Shown: positions 1 to 7,387 of the stretch, in pieces
Numbering within the stretch: position 1 is the stretch's first letter
Layout of the letters: the number at the start of each line of letters is the position of its first letter
Assembly: GCA_004562395.1 (NCBI GenBank)
Contig: SFQY01000035.1
Coordinates: 1 to 34,252, forward strand
Length of the DNA stretch: 34,252 bases
Source: a bacterium
Lineage (GTDB): Bacteria; Bacillota; Clostridia; Oscillospirales; Oscillospiraceae
Direction: 5' to 3'
Program-made: the position numbers and the translations under genes
The notes under the pieces: model-generated
The model's database searches: none
The model's input: the letters and a program-made list of their open reading frames with translations, nothing else
What the model was told of the DNA's origin: nothing

Positions 1-170
1 GTCAGCTTCGCTGACAGCATACATTTAGGTATGATTGCCACCGGCAATCATGAATATTTTGATTCGCTGCGCGGAGCACCACCCTCGTCAGAGGGGGCCA
101 TATGCGCCACCTTCGTCAGAGGAGGCCTTTACGCAAGGCTACCAGAATTTGTATCCACCGAGGTTTCGTC
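1..170. other. Upstream region of the sortase gene
   Basis: The first 15 bases form a small hairpin (stem GTCAGC, loop TTC). The rest is GC-rich with short imperfect repeats (CGTCAGAGG-like at about 86-95 and 113-122) that resemble decayed intergenic repeats seen elsewhere in the window. A GAGG ribosome binding site at 160-163 lies 7 bases before the sortase start. I see no gene and no convincing promoter here. Confidence 0.4.
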
Positions 171-1025
171 ATGCACAAATACCAAGGAAAATATCAGCCA
201 CCCCGAAAGTCACGCCGGCCATTTCTGTATATCGGGCTGGGGTGCGGCCTGTTTGCTCTGATTGCGGCGGCGTATGTGGGGCTTTTCTTCTGGACCGGCT
301 CCCAGCGCAAGCAGGCCAGCCGCCAGACGGCCATGGAATATGTGGTCACCCTGCCCACCCGGCCGCCAAAGGAAACGGAAGCCGCCGGGACCACCCGGCC
401 CACGGAAAGCACCGTCCCGGAAACCACCGCGGAAACGGAGCCTCCCCGGTTCCCATCCGTGGACTTTGAAGGTCTGCGGGAGAAAAATCCGGATGTTGTG
501 GCGTGGATCCAGATTCCCACGCTGGAAGGGATCGACTACCCCGTGGTCATCGGCGAGGATAATGCGTATTATGTAAACCACAACTGGCAGAAAGAGGAAA
601 GCGAGGAGGGGGCCATCTTTCTGGACTTTCGCAACCAGCCGGATTTTTCCCAGCCCCACAACATCCTCTACGGTCACTGCATGAAGGACGGCACTATGTT
701 CCAGCCTCTGGGACAATGGGAAAAGGAGTCCTTCCTGCGAAACAGCGACCGAAGCCTTCTTCTGTACCTGCCGGAGGAAACCCGGGTGTATGAGATCATC
801 GGCTCGGAGCGGGTGAACGCTCTGGACAGCCGGGTATACAAAACGGACTACACCACCGGGGAGGAATGGGCAGATGCCATCGGCATCACCCTGACAAAGC
901 TCTGGTACGAGCTGGACACAGAGTATGACGGCGATTCCGAAATCCTGACCCTCTCCACCTGCATGGGCGGCGACCAGCGCCTCACCGTCCATGCCATCTG
1001 CGTGGAGCATGTTCCCAATCCATAA
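171..1025 (+). CDS. Class B sortase (SrtB-like)
   Basis: Membrane-anchored cysteine transpeptidase of 284 aa. A basic N-terminus (residues 1-16) is followed by one membrane segment (about 18-40), a Thr/Pro/Glu-rich linker (about 55-95) and the sortase barrel. The catalytic set is visible: His169 in NILYGHCM, Cys264 in TLSTC and Arg270 in DQRLTVHA. The opening DVVAWIQIP/YPVV segment is typical of class B sortases, which attach surface proteins to the cell wall or assemble pili. The ATG at 171 is chosen because it has a GAGG site 7 bases upstream and opens directly on the membrane anchor; a longer upstream frame has no good site. The gap between Cys264 and Arg270 is short compared with staphylococcal SrtB as I recall it. 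No sortase substrate or pilin gene is adjacent, so the target is unknown. The family call is firm, the substrate is not. Confidence 0.93.
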   Translation: MHKYQGKYQPPRKSRRPFLYIGLGCGLFALIAAAYVGLFFWTGSQRKQASRQTAMEYVVTLPTRPPKETEAAGTTRPTESTVPETTAETEPPRFPSVDFEGLREKNPDVVAWIQIPTLEGIDYPVVIGEDNAYYVNHNWQKEESEEGAIFLDFRNQPDFSQPHNILYGHCMKDGTMFQPLGQWEKESFLRNSDRSLLLYLPEETRVYEIIGSERVNALDSRVYKTDYTTGEEWADAIGITLTKLWYELDTEYDGDSEILTLSTCMGGDQRLTVHAICVEHVPNP

Positions 1026-1030
1026 AAAAG

Positions 1031-1066
1031 CCGGTGTACCCCGATCTGCGGTACACCGGTTTTTTT
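1031..1066. terminator. Rho-independent terminator after the sortase gene
   Basis: A perfect 10-bp stem (CCGGTGTACC at 1031-1040 with its complement at 1050-1059) is followed by seven T residues (1060-1066). It starts 5 bases after the sortase stop codon. A run of A residues precedes the stem, so it could also work for transcripts coming leftward from the YitT-like gene. Confidence 0.93.
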
Positions 1067-1084
1067 ATGCCAAAACAGACGCAT

Positions 1085-1187
1085 TCCGCGTAGGGGCGAC
1101 CCTTGCGGACGCCCGGCGGGAATGGGTACGTTTCCCCACCGATTTCGGCGAATCCGTATTTTCCACCCAGCGGGCAGGACGCTCAAA
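1085..1187. repeat. Decayed copy of the GGGGCGACC intergenic repeat
   Basis: This stretch contains CGTAGGGGCGACCC and CGATTTCGGCGAAT segments that match, with mismatches, the inverted-repeat element at 17964-18078. The copy here is less symmetric. It directly abuts the 3' end of the YitT-like frame, which lacks its usual C-terminal domain, so insertion or rearrangement at this point is a plausible cause of that loss (inference). Confidence 0.6.
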
Positions 1188-1880
1188 TCAGATCTCTCTG
1201 TTCATGGGAACCTGCTGTCTTTCTATTCTATGGGGGAATTCCATCCAACGGCGGGAGGTCCGGGGAGTACTCTTTTCCGCGGATACGATTTGTCCGACCA
1301 GAAACGCGCTGAGGGTGATGACGAGAATGCCATATACCGTTTGCCGGAGAGACTGGCGGAAAAACTGCATCAGGATGATGGCTGAGTCAACCACATTCAG
1401 CGTCACCGCAATGGGGCAATTCCATTTGTTTTGCAGGATCACACCGAGTACGGAAAAACCTCCGGCGGAGGCACCACTGCGCAGAATCAGGGCGGTGCCG
1501 GCACCCAGCAGCGTTCCCGCGATCAGCACGGAAACCATCGGACTCTGGACAGAGGGAACTTCGTTTCCGGAAAAGACCTGCAGGAACAGGGGAAACAGCA
1601 GGCTGGAGGCCACGGTTTTCACAGTGAAGGTCTTTCCCACAAACACAAGCCCCAGCACGAAAAAGAGCATGTTGACGGCAAAAACCATTTGCGGCAGAGA
1701 AAGAGGAAGATAATCGTAAATAATTGAGGCGAACCCTGTAACACCGGCGGCGGCAAAGTTCTGCGGAAGGATAAACAGCCCGAAGGCCATGGCTGTGAGG
1801 GCAGTGCCCATGATCATTTCAAGCTGCGAAACACAGGTTTTCAGAATGCTTTTGGCCAGGCAGCCCTTTGAATCGTCCAT
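1188..1880 (-). CDS. YitT/DUF161-type membrane protein, C-terminally shortened
   Basis: A 230-aa polytopic membrane protein with about five hydrophobic segments and the family features AAAGVTGFASI near residue 45 and GASAGGFSVLGVIL near residue 130. YitT proteins are integral membrane proteins of unclear function, usually about 280 aa with a cytoplasmic DUF2179 domain after the membrane part. Here the protein runs into a basic tail (from about residue 200, SAEKSTPRTSRR onward) with no resemblance to DUF2179. That break falls where intergenic repeat sequence begins. The frame may therefore be a truncated gene whose tail is read from repeat DNA. The start at 1880 has a GAGGA site 8 bases upstream. 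The gene is divergent from a LysR regulator, which in such pairs often controls the neighbour (inference). Confidence 0.8.
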   Translation of the reverse strand: MDDSKGCLAKSILKTCVSQLEMIMGTALTAMAFGLFILPQNFAAAGVTGFASIIYDYLPLSLPQMVFAVNMLFFVLGLVFVGKTFTVKTVASSLLFPLFLQVFSGNEVPSVQSPMVSVLIAGTLLGAGTALILRSGASAGGFSVLGVILQNKWNCPIAVTLNVVDSAIILMQFFRQSLRQTVYGILVITLSAFLVGQIVSAEKSTPRTSRRWMEFPHRIERQQVPMNREI

Positions 1881-1917
1881 TGTACTTTCCTCGGTTCGAA
1901 ATAATAGATTCCTGCGG

Positions 1918-1990
1918 TTATCGGTTTTCGAAAGCAGCGTATCGTCTCACCCACAGAGTAGGGCGGGGGCAAGCCTCCGCCCTACGTTGG
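1918..1990. repeat. Decayed intergenic repeat with GTAGGGCGG hairpin
   Basis: The left part (TTATCGGTTTTCGAAAGCAG) resembles the end sequence of the element family found at 3140-3465. It is followed by a hairpin with 9-bp arms, GTAGGGCGG at 1958-1966 and its complement at 1977-1985. Related GTAGGGCGGGG modules occur at 31105-31128 and 24003-24026. The copy lies between a likely promoter (2052-2079) and the YitT-like start codon, so it would form part of that transcript's leader. Confidence 0.6.
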
Positions 1991-2051
1991 TTCCAACATT
2001 CCCATCATTTTTTTGCCATGCTTATGAAAACCGGCAACCACGTATATGCTT

Positions 2052-2079
2052 ATTATAAAGGAAGAATCATTATTTACAA
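2052..2079 (-). promoter_or_regulatory. Likely sigma-A promoter for the YitT-like gene
   Basis: Read on the minus strand this gives TTGTAA, a 16-base spacer, then TATAAT, a near-consensus housekeeping promoter. It points to the YitT-like gene about 170 bases away, with a repeat in between. The region lies in the divergent spacer with the LysR gene, so it is also a natural place for LysR binding. Confidence 0.65.
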
Positions 2080-2131
2080 CCGTCTGTATTGTATGATAAG
2101 ATAAGGAAAAGATTATGATAGGAGGGGTACC

Positions 2132-3034
2132 ATGACCACTACACAGCTTCGTTATTTTGTCGCAGCCGCGCGGCTTCAAAGCTTTACCAAAGCCGCGGAG
2201 CAGTTTTATATTTCCCAAACTGCCATGACCCAGCAGATCCGCGCCCTGGAGGAAACCGTCGGCGCCGCCCTGTTTGACAGAAGCACCCGGCCTGTATCCC
2301 TGACTCCGGCAGGAGCGGCTTTTCTGTTGGATGCCCGTGCCATTCTGGAGCGGATGGATGTTTCCCTGGAGCATATCAAGGAGGCTTCTACCGGACTGAA
2401 GGGTACCCTTCGGATCGGCTATGTCCGGGGCTATGAGCGCAGCAATCTGTCCAATATCCTGCGCTCCTTCCATAAAAAATACCCCAATATCCTGCTGAGC
2501 CTGTACCGCAATTCCACCGACGCCCTTGCCGTCGCCTTATGCAATCAGGATCTGGATATCATTGTCACCTGGGACAGTACCAATCTCGCCGCAAATCCCC
2601 TTTGGAGCAGCTTCCATATGGCAAGCGCCCGGCTGGTGGTCGCGCTGTATCCCAGTCACCCCCTGGCCGGCCGGCAAACCCTGTCCCGGAAGGAGCTGAA
2701 GGATGAGAAGATCCTGTATATGTCCCCCTCCGACTCCCAGGATTCCTACGGCGATGCCTTTTTTATGAGCCTGTATCAGGCGGCGGAATTCAAACCCAAT
2801 ATCATTTTCCGTTCATCGGATACAGAGAGTATCCTGATCATGGTGGCCGCGGAGGAAGGTGTCTCCATACTGCCGGACTACTGCACCAACAAGCTGACCA
2901 ACGCGGACAATCTGGTGTTCATTCCGCTGGAAGGTGACAACGAGATCGAGGAAATAACCGTTCTATGGGGTAAGAATAACACAAACCCGGTGCTGCCCCG
3001 GCTGGTGCAGCATTTGGAAAATCACGCGGAGTGA
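2132..3034 (+). CDS. LysR-family transcriptional regulator
   Basis: A 300-aa regulator with the standard N-terminal winged helix-turn-helix (residues 1-62; LRYFVAAARLQSFTKAAEQF then QTAMTQQIRALEETVGAALFDR with commas of the usual spacing) and a periplasmic-binding-like effector domain from about residue 90 to the end. LysR proteins usually bind as tetramers in a divergent promoter and respond to a small-molecule co-inducer. The GGAGGGG site at 2121-2127 fixes the ATG at 2132. The divergent YitT-like gene is the most likely target besides itself. The effector cannot be told from the sequence. Length and domain order are normal for the family. Confidence 0.95.
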   Translation: MTTTQLRYFVAAARLQSFTKAAEQFYISQTAMTQQIRALEETVGAALFDRSTRPVSLTPAGAAFLLDARAILERMDVSLEHIKEASTGLKGTLRIGYVRGYERSNLSNILRSFHKKYPNILLSLYRNSTDALAVALCNQDLDIIVTWDSTNLAANPLWSSFHMASARLVVALYPSHPLAGRQTLSRKELKDEKILYMSPSDSQDSYGDAFFMSLYQAAEFKPNIIFRSSDTESILIMVAAEEGVSILPDYCTNKLTNADNLVFIPLEGDNEIEEITVLWGKNNTNPVLPRLVQHLENHAE

Positions 3035-3139
3035 AGCTGGGGTGATCCTATCCCCGAAGTCCTGCCGCGATGGCTGTGAATCCGACGCCTGCTGTACAGG
3101 GGCCGCCCCTTTTGTCCCTGCCAAAGGGAACATGTAAAA

Positions 3140-3465
3140 ATGTGCATATCGGTTTTCCTCAGCTGGTCGATAAATTGGTGTTTGTAAGGGTGACGGAACG
3201 CAAAACCTTCCCCCTCGGGGGAAGGTGGCACGGCGAAGCCGTGACGGATGAGGGGAAACGTGGAGATTTCCTCGGCGATAACGATAAAAGGGGAAAAATT
3301 ACCGACATGGTACTCCTGTTTCCCCCGACGGAACCCTTCGGTGCGTCAGCCCCTCATCCGCCCCAGTGTGCGCACTGGGGCACCTTCCCCCTCGGGGGAA
3401 GGTCTTGCTCAACATCTCTGCAAATTCCAATTTATCGACCAGCTGAGGAAAACCGATATGCACAT
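3140..3465. repeat. MITE-like element, copy 1, with perfect 39-bp terminal inverted repeats
   Basis: The left end (3140-3178, beginning ATGTGCATATCGG) and right end (3427-3465) are perfect inverted copies over 39 bp. The 248-bp core holds several hairpins: CCTTCCCCC/GGGGGAAGG, GGCACGGC/GCCGTG, and CCCCAGTG with loop TGCG at 3361-3380. No protein of conserved type is encoded, despite open frames. A nearly identical core is found inverted at 14200-14524. The element fills the whole gap between the LysR gene and the ribbon-helix-helix gene. No transposase is present, so mobility would have to be supplied in trans (inference). Confidence 0.85.
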
Positions 3466-3535
3466 TGTACGATTTCCTCTATGAATTCTCTGTTCAGCAA
3501 ATCCGGGGAAACACGTATCATGACGCCGGGGCCGG

Positions 3536-3703
3536 TCAGGTTTCCAGGTCATTCAGAGCGGCCCGGACGGCGGCGATCACAAAGGCGGAAAAGGTGCAGT
3601 TTTTCCCCTGAATGGCCTTTTCCACCGCCTCCACCACATCGTCGGGGAAACGTATGGTTTTGTTGACGGTGGGCGGCGATTCCGGAATCTTGAACTTACC
3701 CAT
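3536..3703 (-). CDS. Small ribbon-helix-helix DNA-binding protein
   Basis: A 55-aa protein. The segment VNKTIRFPDDVVEAVEKAIQ followed by TFSAFVIAAVRAALNDL matches the beta-alpha-alpha pattern of MetJ/Arc-type regulators: a short strand that enters the DNA groove, then two helices. Such proteins dimerise and bind short inverted repeats, often their own promoter. The ATG at 3703 has a GAGG site 7 bases upstream; a TTG at 3718 in the same frame has none. No toxin gene is adjacent, so I see no evidence for a toxin-antitoxin pair. Two palindromic sites made of GCAATGCAT units (3715-3731 and 3757-3788) lie directly upstream and are probable operators. Confidence 0.75.
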   Translation of the reverse strand: MGKFKIPESPPTVNKTIRFPDDVVEAVEKAIQGKNCTFSAFVIAAVRAALNDLET

Positions 3704-3714
3704 GGCAATACCTC

Positions 3715-3731
3715 GCAATGCATTTGTATTG
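3715..3731. promoter_or_regulatory. Imperfect operator-like dyad next to the RHH start
   Basis: GCAATGCA at 3715-3722 and TGTATTGC at 3724-3731 form an inverted pair with one mismatch. It uses the same half-site as the perfect palindrome at 3757-3788 and lies about 12 bases upstream of the ribbon-helix-helix start codon. The arrangement suggests autorepression. Confidence 0.5.
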
Positions 3732-3756
3732 CATTTATTTTACTAAATTCCCCTCA

Positions 3757-3788
3757 AAAATATGCATTGCGTTTGCAATGCATATTTT
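3757..3788. promoter_or_regulatory. Perfect 14-bp palindrome, candidate RHH operator
   Basis: AAAATATGCATTGC at 3757-3770 is perfectly inverted at 3775-3788 around a GTTT centre. It lies between the ribbon-helix-helix gene and the rml operon. A TAGAAT (-10-like) sequence at 3803-3808 would place its -35 region inside the right arm, so binding here could repress rightward as well as leftward transcription. Nothing like a T-run follows, so this is not a terminator. Confidence 0.6.
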
Positions 3789-3836
3789 CATTGGGAACAT
3801 GATAGAATATTCACAATAGTACTTAATTTTTTTGAG

Positions 3837-3928
3837 GTTATTGGGTTTCGTAAGCAAAGCGAAACAACGCAGGGCGGAGGCCCCGCCAGCGGGAAAACGA
3901 TGCTGTGCTTACGAAAACCGATAGCAAC
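3837..3928. repeat. Inverted repeat between RHH gene and rmlA
   Basis: The arm ending GGGTTTCGTAAGCA (3843-3856) pairs with TGCTTACGAAAACC (3906-3919), with weaker pairing outside. The ends recall the ATCGGTTTTC ends of the MITE-like family. It would lie in the leader of the rml transcript if that starts near 3815. There is no T-run, so it is not a standard attenuator. Confidence 0.5.
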
Positions 3929-4041
3929 AATTATTCTTTGCTGAACAGGCCCAATCCTGCCCGAAAGCCTTGGCTTGCCGGGCCTTTTGGCGTTTGGGCG
4001 CATGGTATGATCGAGAGCATTCCGATTTAAGGAGGGAGCAT

Positions 4042-4956
4042 ATGAAAGGCATTATTCTCGCCGGCGGATCCGGTACCCGGCTGTACCCGCTGACCAAGGT
4101 CACTTCGAAGCAGCTTCTCCCTGTTTATGATAAGCCCATGATCTACTATCCCCTGTCCACCCTGATGCTGGCGGGGATCCGGGACATTCTGATCATTTCC
4201 ACTCCCACGGACACCCCCCGGTTTCAGGATCTTCTGGGCGACGGCAGCCATTTCGGCATTCACCTTTCCTATGCGGTCCAGCCCTCCCCCGACGGCCTGG
4301 CCCAGGCCTTCCTCATTGGCCGGGAATTCATCGGCGGGGATGCCTGCGCCATGATCCTGGGAGACAATATCTTCTACGGCAACGGCTTTTCCAGTATGCT
4401 GGCCCGGGCCAACCAGAATGCCCAGGCCGGACGGGCTACGGTATTCGGCTACTACGTTCCGGACCCCCAGCGGTTCGGGGTGGTGGAGTTCGACGAAAAC
4501 GACCGGGTGGTATCCATCGAGGAAAAGCCCGCCAATCCCAAGAGCAATTACGCCGTCACGGGGCTGTACTTCTACCCCAGCGGCGTGTCCGATATGGCCG
4601 CCAAGGTCACCAAATCCCCCCGGGGGGAGCTGGAGATCACCACGCTGAACGACTTCTATCTGAAGGAGGACCTTCTGGACGTGGAGCTGCTGGGCCGGGG
4701 CTTCGCCTGGCTGGACACCGGCACCATGGAGAGCCTGCTGGAGGCGGCGGAATTTGTACATATGGTGGAAAAGCGCCAGGGCGTCAAGATCTCCGCTCCC
4801 GAGGAAGTGGCCTTCCGGTTTGGCTGGATCACCGCCGCCGAGCTTCTGCAGTCCGCCCAGGCCTACGGCAAATCCCCCTACGGCCACCATCTTCGCCAGG
4901 TGGCGGAGGACAAGTTCAAAAGCTTTCTGATCAAGCGCGAGGAGGCCCAGGTATGA
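4042..4956 (+). CDS. rmlA: Glucose-1-phosphate thymidylyltransferase
   Basis: Cytoplasmic enzyme that makes dTDP-glucose from glucose-1-phosphate and dTTP, the first step to dTDP-rhamnose and other dTDP-6-deoxy sugars. The 304-aa protein has the nucleotide-binding signature GGSGTRLYPLT (residues 8-18), SKQLLPVYDKPMIYYPLS (22-39), GDNIFYG near 110 and WLDTGT near 223. Length is standard for the short RmlA class. The start at 4042 follows an AAGGAGGG site; the frame is open farther upstream but has no site there. The stop overlaps the rmlB start by 4 bases (ATGA), so the two are translationally coupled. It opens the sugar operon. Confidence 0.97.
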   Translation: MKGIILAGGSGTRLYPLTKVTSKQLLPVYDKPMIYYPLSTLMLAGIRDILIISTPTDTPRFQDLLGDGSHFGIHLSYAVQPSPDGLAQAFLIGREFIGGDACAMILGDNIFYGNGFSSMLARANQNAQAGRATVFGYYVPDPQRFGVVEFDENDRVVSIEEKPANPKSNYAVTGLYFYPSGVSDMAAKVTKSPRGELEITTLNDFYLKEDLLDVELLGRGFAWLDTGTMESLLEAAEFVHMVEKRQGVKISAPEEVAFRFGWITAAELLQSAQAYGKSPYGHHLRQVAEDKFKSFLIKREEAQV

Positions 4957-5972
4957 CCATTCTTGTTACCGGCGGCGCCGGATTTATCGGCTCCAACTTC
5001 ATCTTTCACATGCTGGCAAAGTATCCGGACTACCGGATCGTCTGTCTGGACAAGCTGACCTACGCCGGAAACCTCTCCACCCTGGCGTCCGTGATGGACA
5101 ATCCCAGCTTTCGGTTCGTGAAGCTGGATATCTGCGACCGCCAGGGGGTGTACCGGCTGTTTGAGGAGGAGCATCCCAACATGGTGGTGAACTTCGCCGC
5201 GGAAAGCCATGTGGACCGCTCCATTGAAAATCCCGAGGTCTTCCTCCAGACCAACATCCTGGGCACCCAGGTGCTGATGGATGCCTGCCGGAAATACGGC
5301 ATCGACCGTTTTCACCAGGTCTCCACGGATGAGGTCTACGGGGACCTGCCCCTGGACCAGCCGGACCTGTTCTTTACGGAGGATACCCCCATCCACACCA
5401 GCTCCCCCTATTCCGCTTCCAAAGCCGGTGCCGACCTTCTGGTGCTGGCCTATCACCGCACCTTCGGGCTTCCGGTGACCATCTCCCGGTGCTCCAACAA
5501 CTACGGTCCCTATCAGTTCCCAGAGAAGCTGATCCCCCTGATGATCGCCAATGCCCTGAACGACAAGCCCCTGCCGGTCTACGGCCAGGGCCTGAACGTC
5601 CGGGACTGGCTGTATGTGGAGGATCACTGCATCGCCATCGACCTGATCCTGCACCGGGGCCGGGTGGGCCAGGTCTACAACATCGGCGGCCACAATGAGA
5701 TGCGCAACATCGATATCGTGAAGATCATCTGCGCCGCTCTGGGCAAGTCGGAAAGCCTCATCACCCACGTCACCGACCGGAAGGGCCACGACATGCGCTA
5801 CGCCATCGACCCGGCCAAGATCCACAACCAGCTTGGCTGGCTGCCGGAGACAAAATTCGCCGACGGCATCCGGAAAACCATCCGGTGGTATCTGGACAAC
5901 CGGGAATGGTGGGAAGAAATCATTTCCGGGGAATACCGGAATTACTACGAAAGAATGTACGGCGGACGCTGA
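4953..5972 (+). CDS. rmlB: dTDP-glucose 4,6-dehydratase
   Basis: Second enzyme of the dTDP-deoxysugar pathway; it converts dTDP-glucose to dTDP-4-keto-6-deoxyglucose with bound NAD. The 339-aa extended SDR protein has the Rossmann motif GGAGFIG (residues 7-13), the catalytic STDEVYG loop (124-130; Asp126/Glu127 act in dehydration) and YSASK (Tyr153, Lys157). SRCSNNYGPYQFPEKLIP is the family's substrate loop. Its start overlaps the rmlA stop. Downstream, a GT61 gene begins 32 bases after the stop. All key residues are present. Confidence 0.97.
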   Translation: MTILVTGGAGFIGSNFIFHMLAKYPDYRIVCLDKLTYAGNLSTLASVMDNPSFRFVKLDICDRQGVYRLFEEEHPNMVVNFAAESHVDRSIENPEVFLQTNILGTQVLMDACRKYGIDRFHQVSTDEVYGDLPLDQPDLFFTEDTPIHTSSPYSASKAGADLLVLAYHRTFGLPVTISRCSNNYGPYQFPEKLIPLMIANALNDKPLPVYGQGLNVRDWLYVEDHCIAIDLILHRGRVGQVYNIGGHNEMRNIDIVKIICAALGKSESLITHVTDRKGHDMRYAIDPAKIHNQLGWLPETKFADGIRKTIRWYLDNREWWEEIISGEYRNYYERMYGGR

Positions 5973-6004
5973 GCAGCAAACGATCCGCATTTGGAGATGA
6001 TCCC

Positions 6005-7285
6005 TTGTATCGCATTGATTACCGTTACCTGCGGCCAAAGAAAGCCGCGTGGTTAAAGAGAATGTACGCAACGCCCTTTGAGGAAAAGCAGGAGCTGGCC
6101 CTCTGGCAGGGAAAAAACGCCACCATCCTGCCTCTGTGGGAGTTTCCGGAGGACGAAGACCTGCTCTTCGGCCGGGGCGGCGTGGTGGATGAAGCGGGGG
6201 ATTACGTTCCCCTGTCCGGGATCGAGACCCGGATCATGAACCGCTATCCCTTTGAAAACCCCGTGTACCGGGACGAAAAGGTGGTCTACTGCGGCTATCT
6301 GGTGAACCACTGGGGACATTTTCTGGTGGAAGCCGTGACAAGGCTCTGGTACGCCCTGGAGCAGGATCCCACCGTGGACAAATACGTTTTCTTCGTGGAC
6401 AAGGGCGAGGAACGGACTGTCAAGGGCAACTACAAGGCATTCTTCCAGCTTCTGAACATCTGGGACAAGCTGGAGCTGGTGAACACCCCCACCACCTACC
6501 GGGAGGTCATCGTTCCGGAGATCTCCTTCCAGTGCATGAAGTTTTACTCCCCCAAATATCTGGCGATCTTTGACGCCATTGCGGACAATGTCACCGTGGA
6601 CCCCTCCTGGGAGCGGTTTGACAAGATCTATTTCACCCGGAGCCAGTTCGCGGGGAACAACAACTACGAATTCGGGCTGGAGGCCTTTGACGATTTCTAC
6701 CGCCGCAACGGCTACGCCGTGCTTGCCCCCGAAAAGCTGCCCCTGGAGCAGATGATCTACCTCATCCGCGGCGCCTCGGAGGTGGCCTCCATGTCCGGCT
6801 CCACGCCACACAACATGCTCTTCGCCTCCAACGGGCAGAAGCTGACCATTCTGGAGCGGCTGGTGACCAATGACGACCACCAGGTCTGCGTCAACCAGAT
6901 GCGGCAGCTATCCGTTACCCCCATCGACGCCAATTTCCAGCTGTACACCGTGGACTTCTGCGGTCCGTACATGCTGGGCTGCAACCACCTCTTTGAGCAG
7001 TACCGAACCGACCGGGGCATGGTGCCTCCCGACCAGCGGTTTACCTCCGAAAAATACCGGAACGCCTGCTTCCGGCAGTACATGCGTTCCTACCGTAGCA
7101 ATTACCAATACCGCTGGTTCATGGAGGACTGGTACCCGGAGATCGCCGACTCTCTGTACGAGGCCTACGCGGATAATTACCCCTATTTCCGGGAGTTTCT
7201 GGACGGCGACCGTCCCTTCCTGCGCTCCCACTATTTTCAGCCCCATTACTGGAAGGCATTCCTCAGGAGGATCCTGAGAAAATAA
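6005..7285 (+). CDS. Glycosyltransferase family 61-type protein, paralog A
   Basis: A 426-aa protein of the GT61 (DUF563) group, which transfers sugars to glycans. Family signs are NHWGHFLVEAVTRLWY (residues 101-116), TYREVIVPE near 165, KIYFTRSQF near 207 and SGSTPHNMLFA near 265. There is no membrane segment, so it should work on the cytoplasmic side. I place the start at TTG 6005: it has a GGAG site 8 bases upstream and aligns with the ATG start of the paralog at 8001 (both then open xIDYRYLRPKKA). The ATG at 5885 would overlap rmlB by 88 bases and add unmatched sequence. Its paralog lies two genes downstream and shares roughly half of its residues by eye. The acceptor and donor are unknown; donor use of the dTDP sugar made here is inference. 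Confidence 0.85.
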   Translation: MYRIDYRYLRPKKAAWLKRMYATPFEEKQELALWQGKNATILPLWEFPEDEDLLFGRGGVVDEAGDYVPLSGIETRIMNRYPFENPVYRDEKVVYCGYLVNHWGHFLVEAVTRLWYALEQDPTVDKYVFFVDKGEERTVKGNYKAFFQLLNIWDKLELVNTPTTYREVIVPEISFQCMKFYSPKYLAIFDAIADNVTVDPSWERFDKIYFTRSQFAGNNNYEFGLEAFDDFYRRNGYAVLAPEKLPLEQMIYLIRGASEVASMSGSTPHNMLFASNGQKLTILERLVTNDDHQVCVNQMRQLSVTPIDANFQLYTVDFCGPYMLGCNHLFEQYRTDRGMVPPDQRFTSEKYRNACFRQYMRSYRSNYQYRWFMEDWYPEIADSLYEAYADNYPYFREFLDGDRPFLRSHYFQPHYWKAFLRRILRK

Positions 7286-7387
7286 CACAAGGGAAGCTCT
7301 GATGAAATCGGCAGCGCTGACGGCAAAAGATTCGCCGCTCAGCCACAGACGACTCATTCAGAGGTTCCCAAGGATCAGGAGGTTACT

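Noticed and set aside
3070..3666. Open frame of 198 codons on the + strand over the repeat at 3140-3465
   Set aside because: It coincides with the inverted-repeat element, its translation is Pro/Arg/Gly-rich without domain likeness, and it has no ribosome binding site.
3536..3788. Toxin-antitoxin system with the RHH protein as antitoxin
   Set aside because: No small toxin-like gene overlaps or adjoins the RHH gene on either side.
4878..6071. Long minus-strand frames opposite rmlB, the GT61 genes and DegT
   Set aside because: They mirror well-identified genes in a GC-rich genome where antisense frames stay open by chance.
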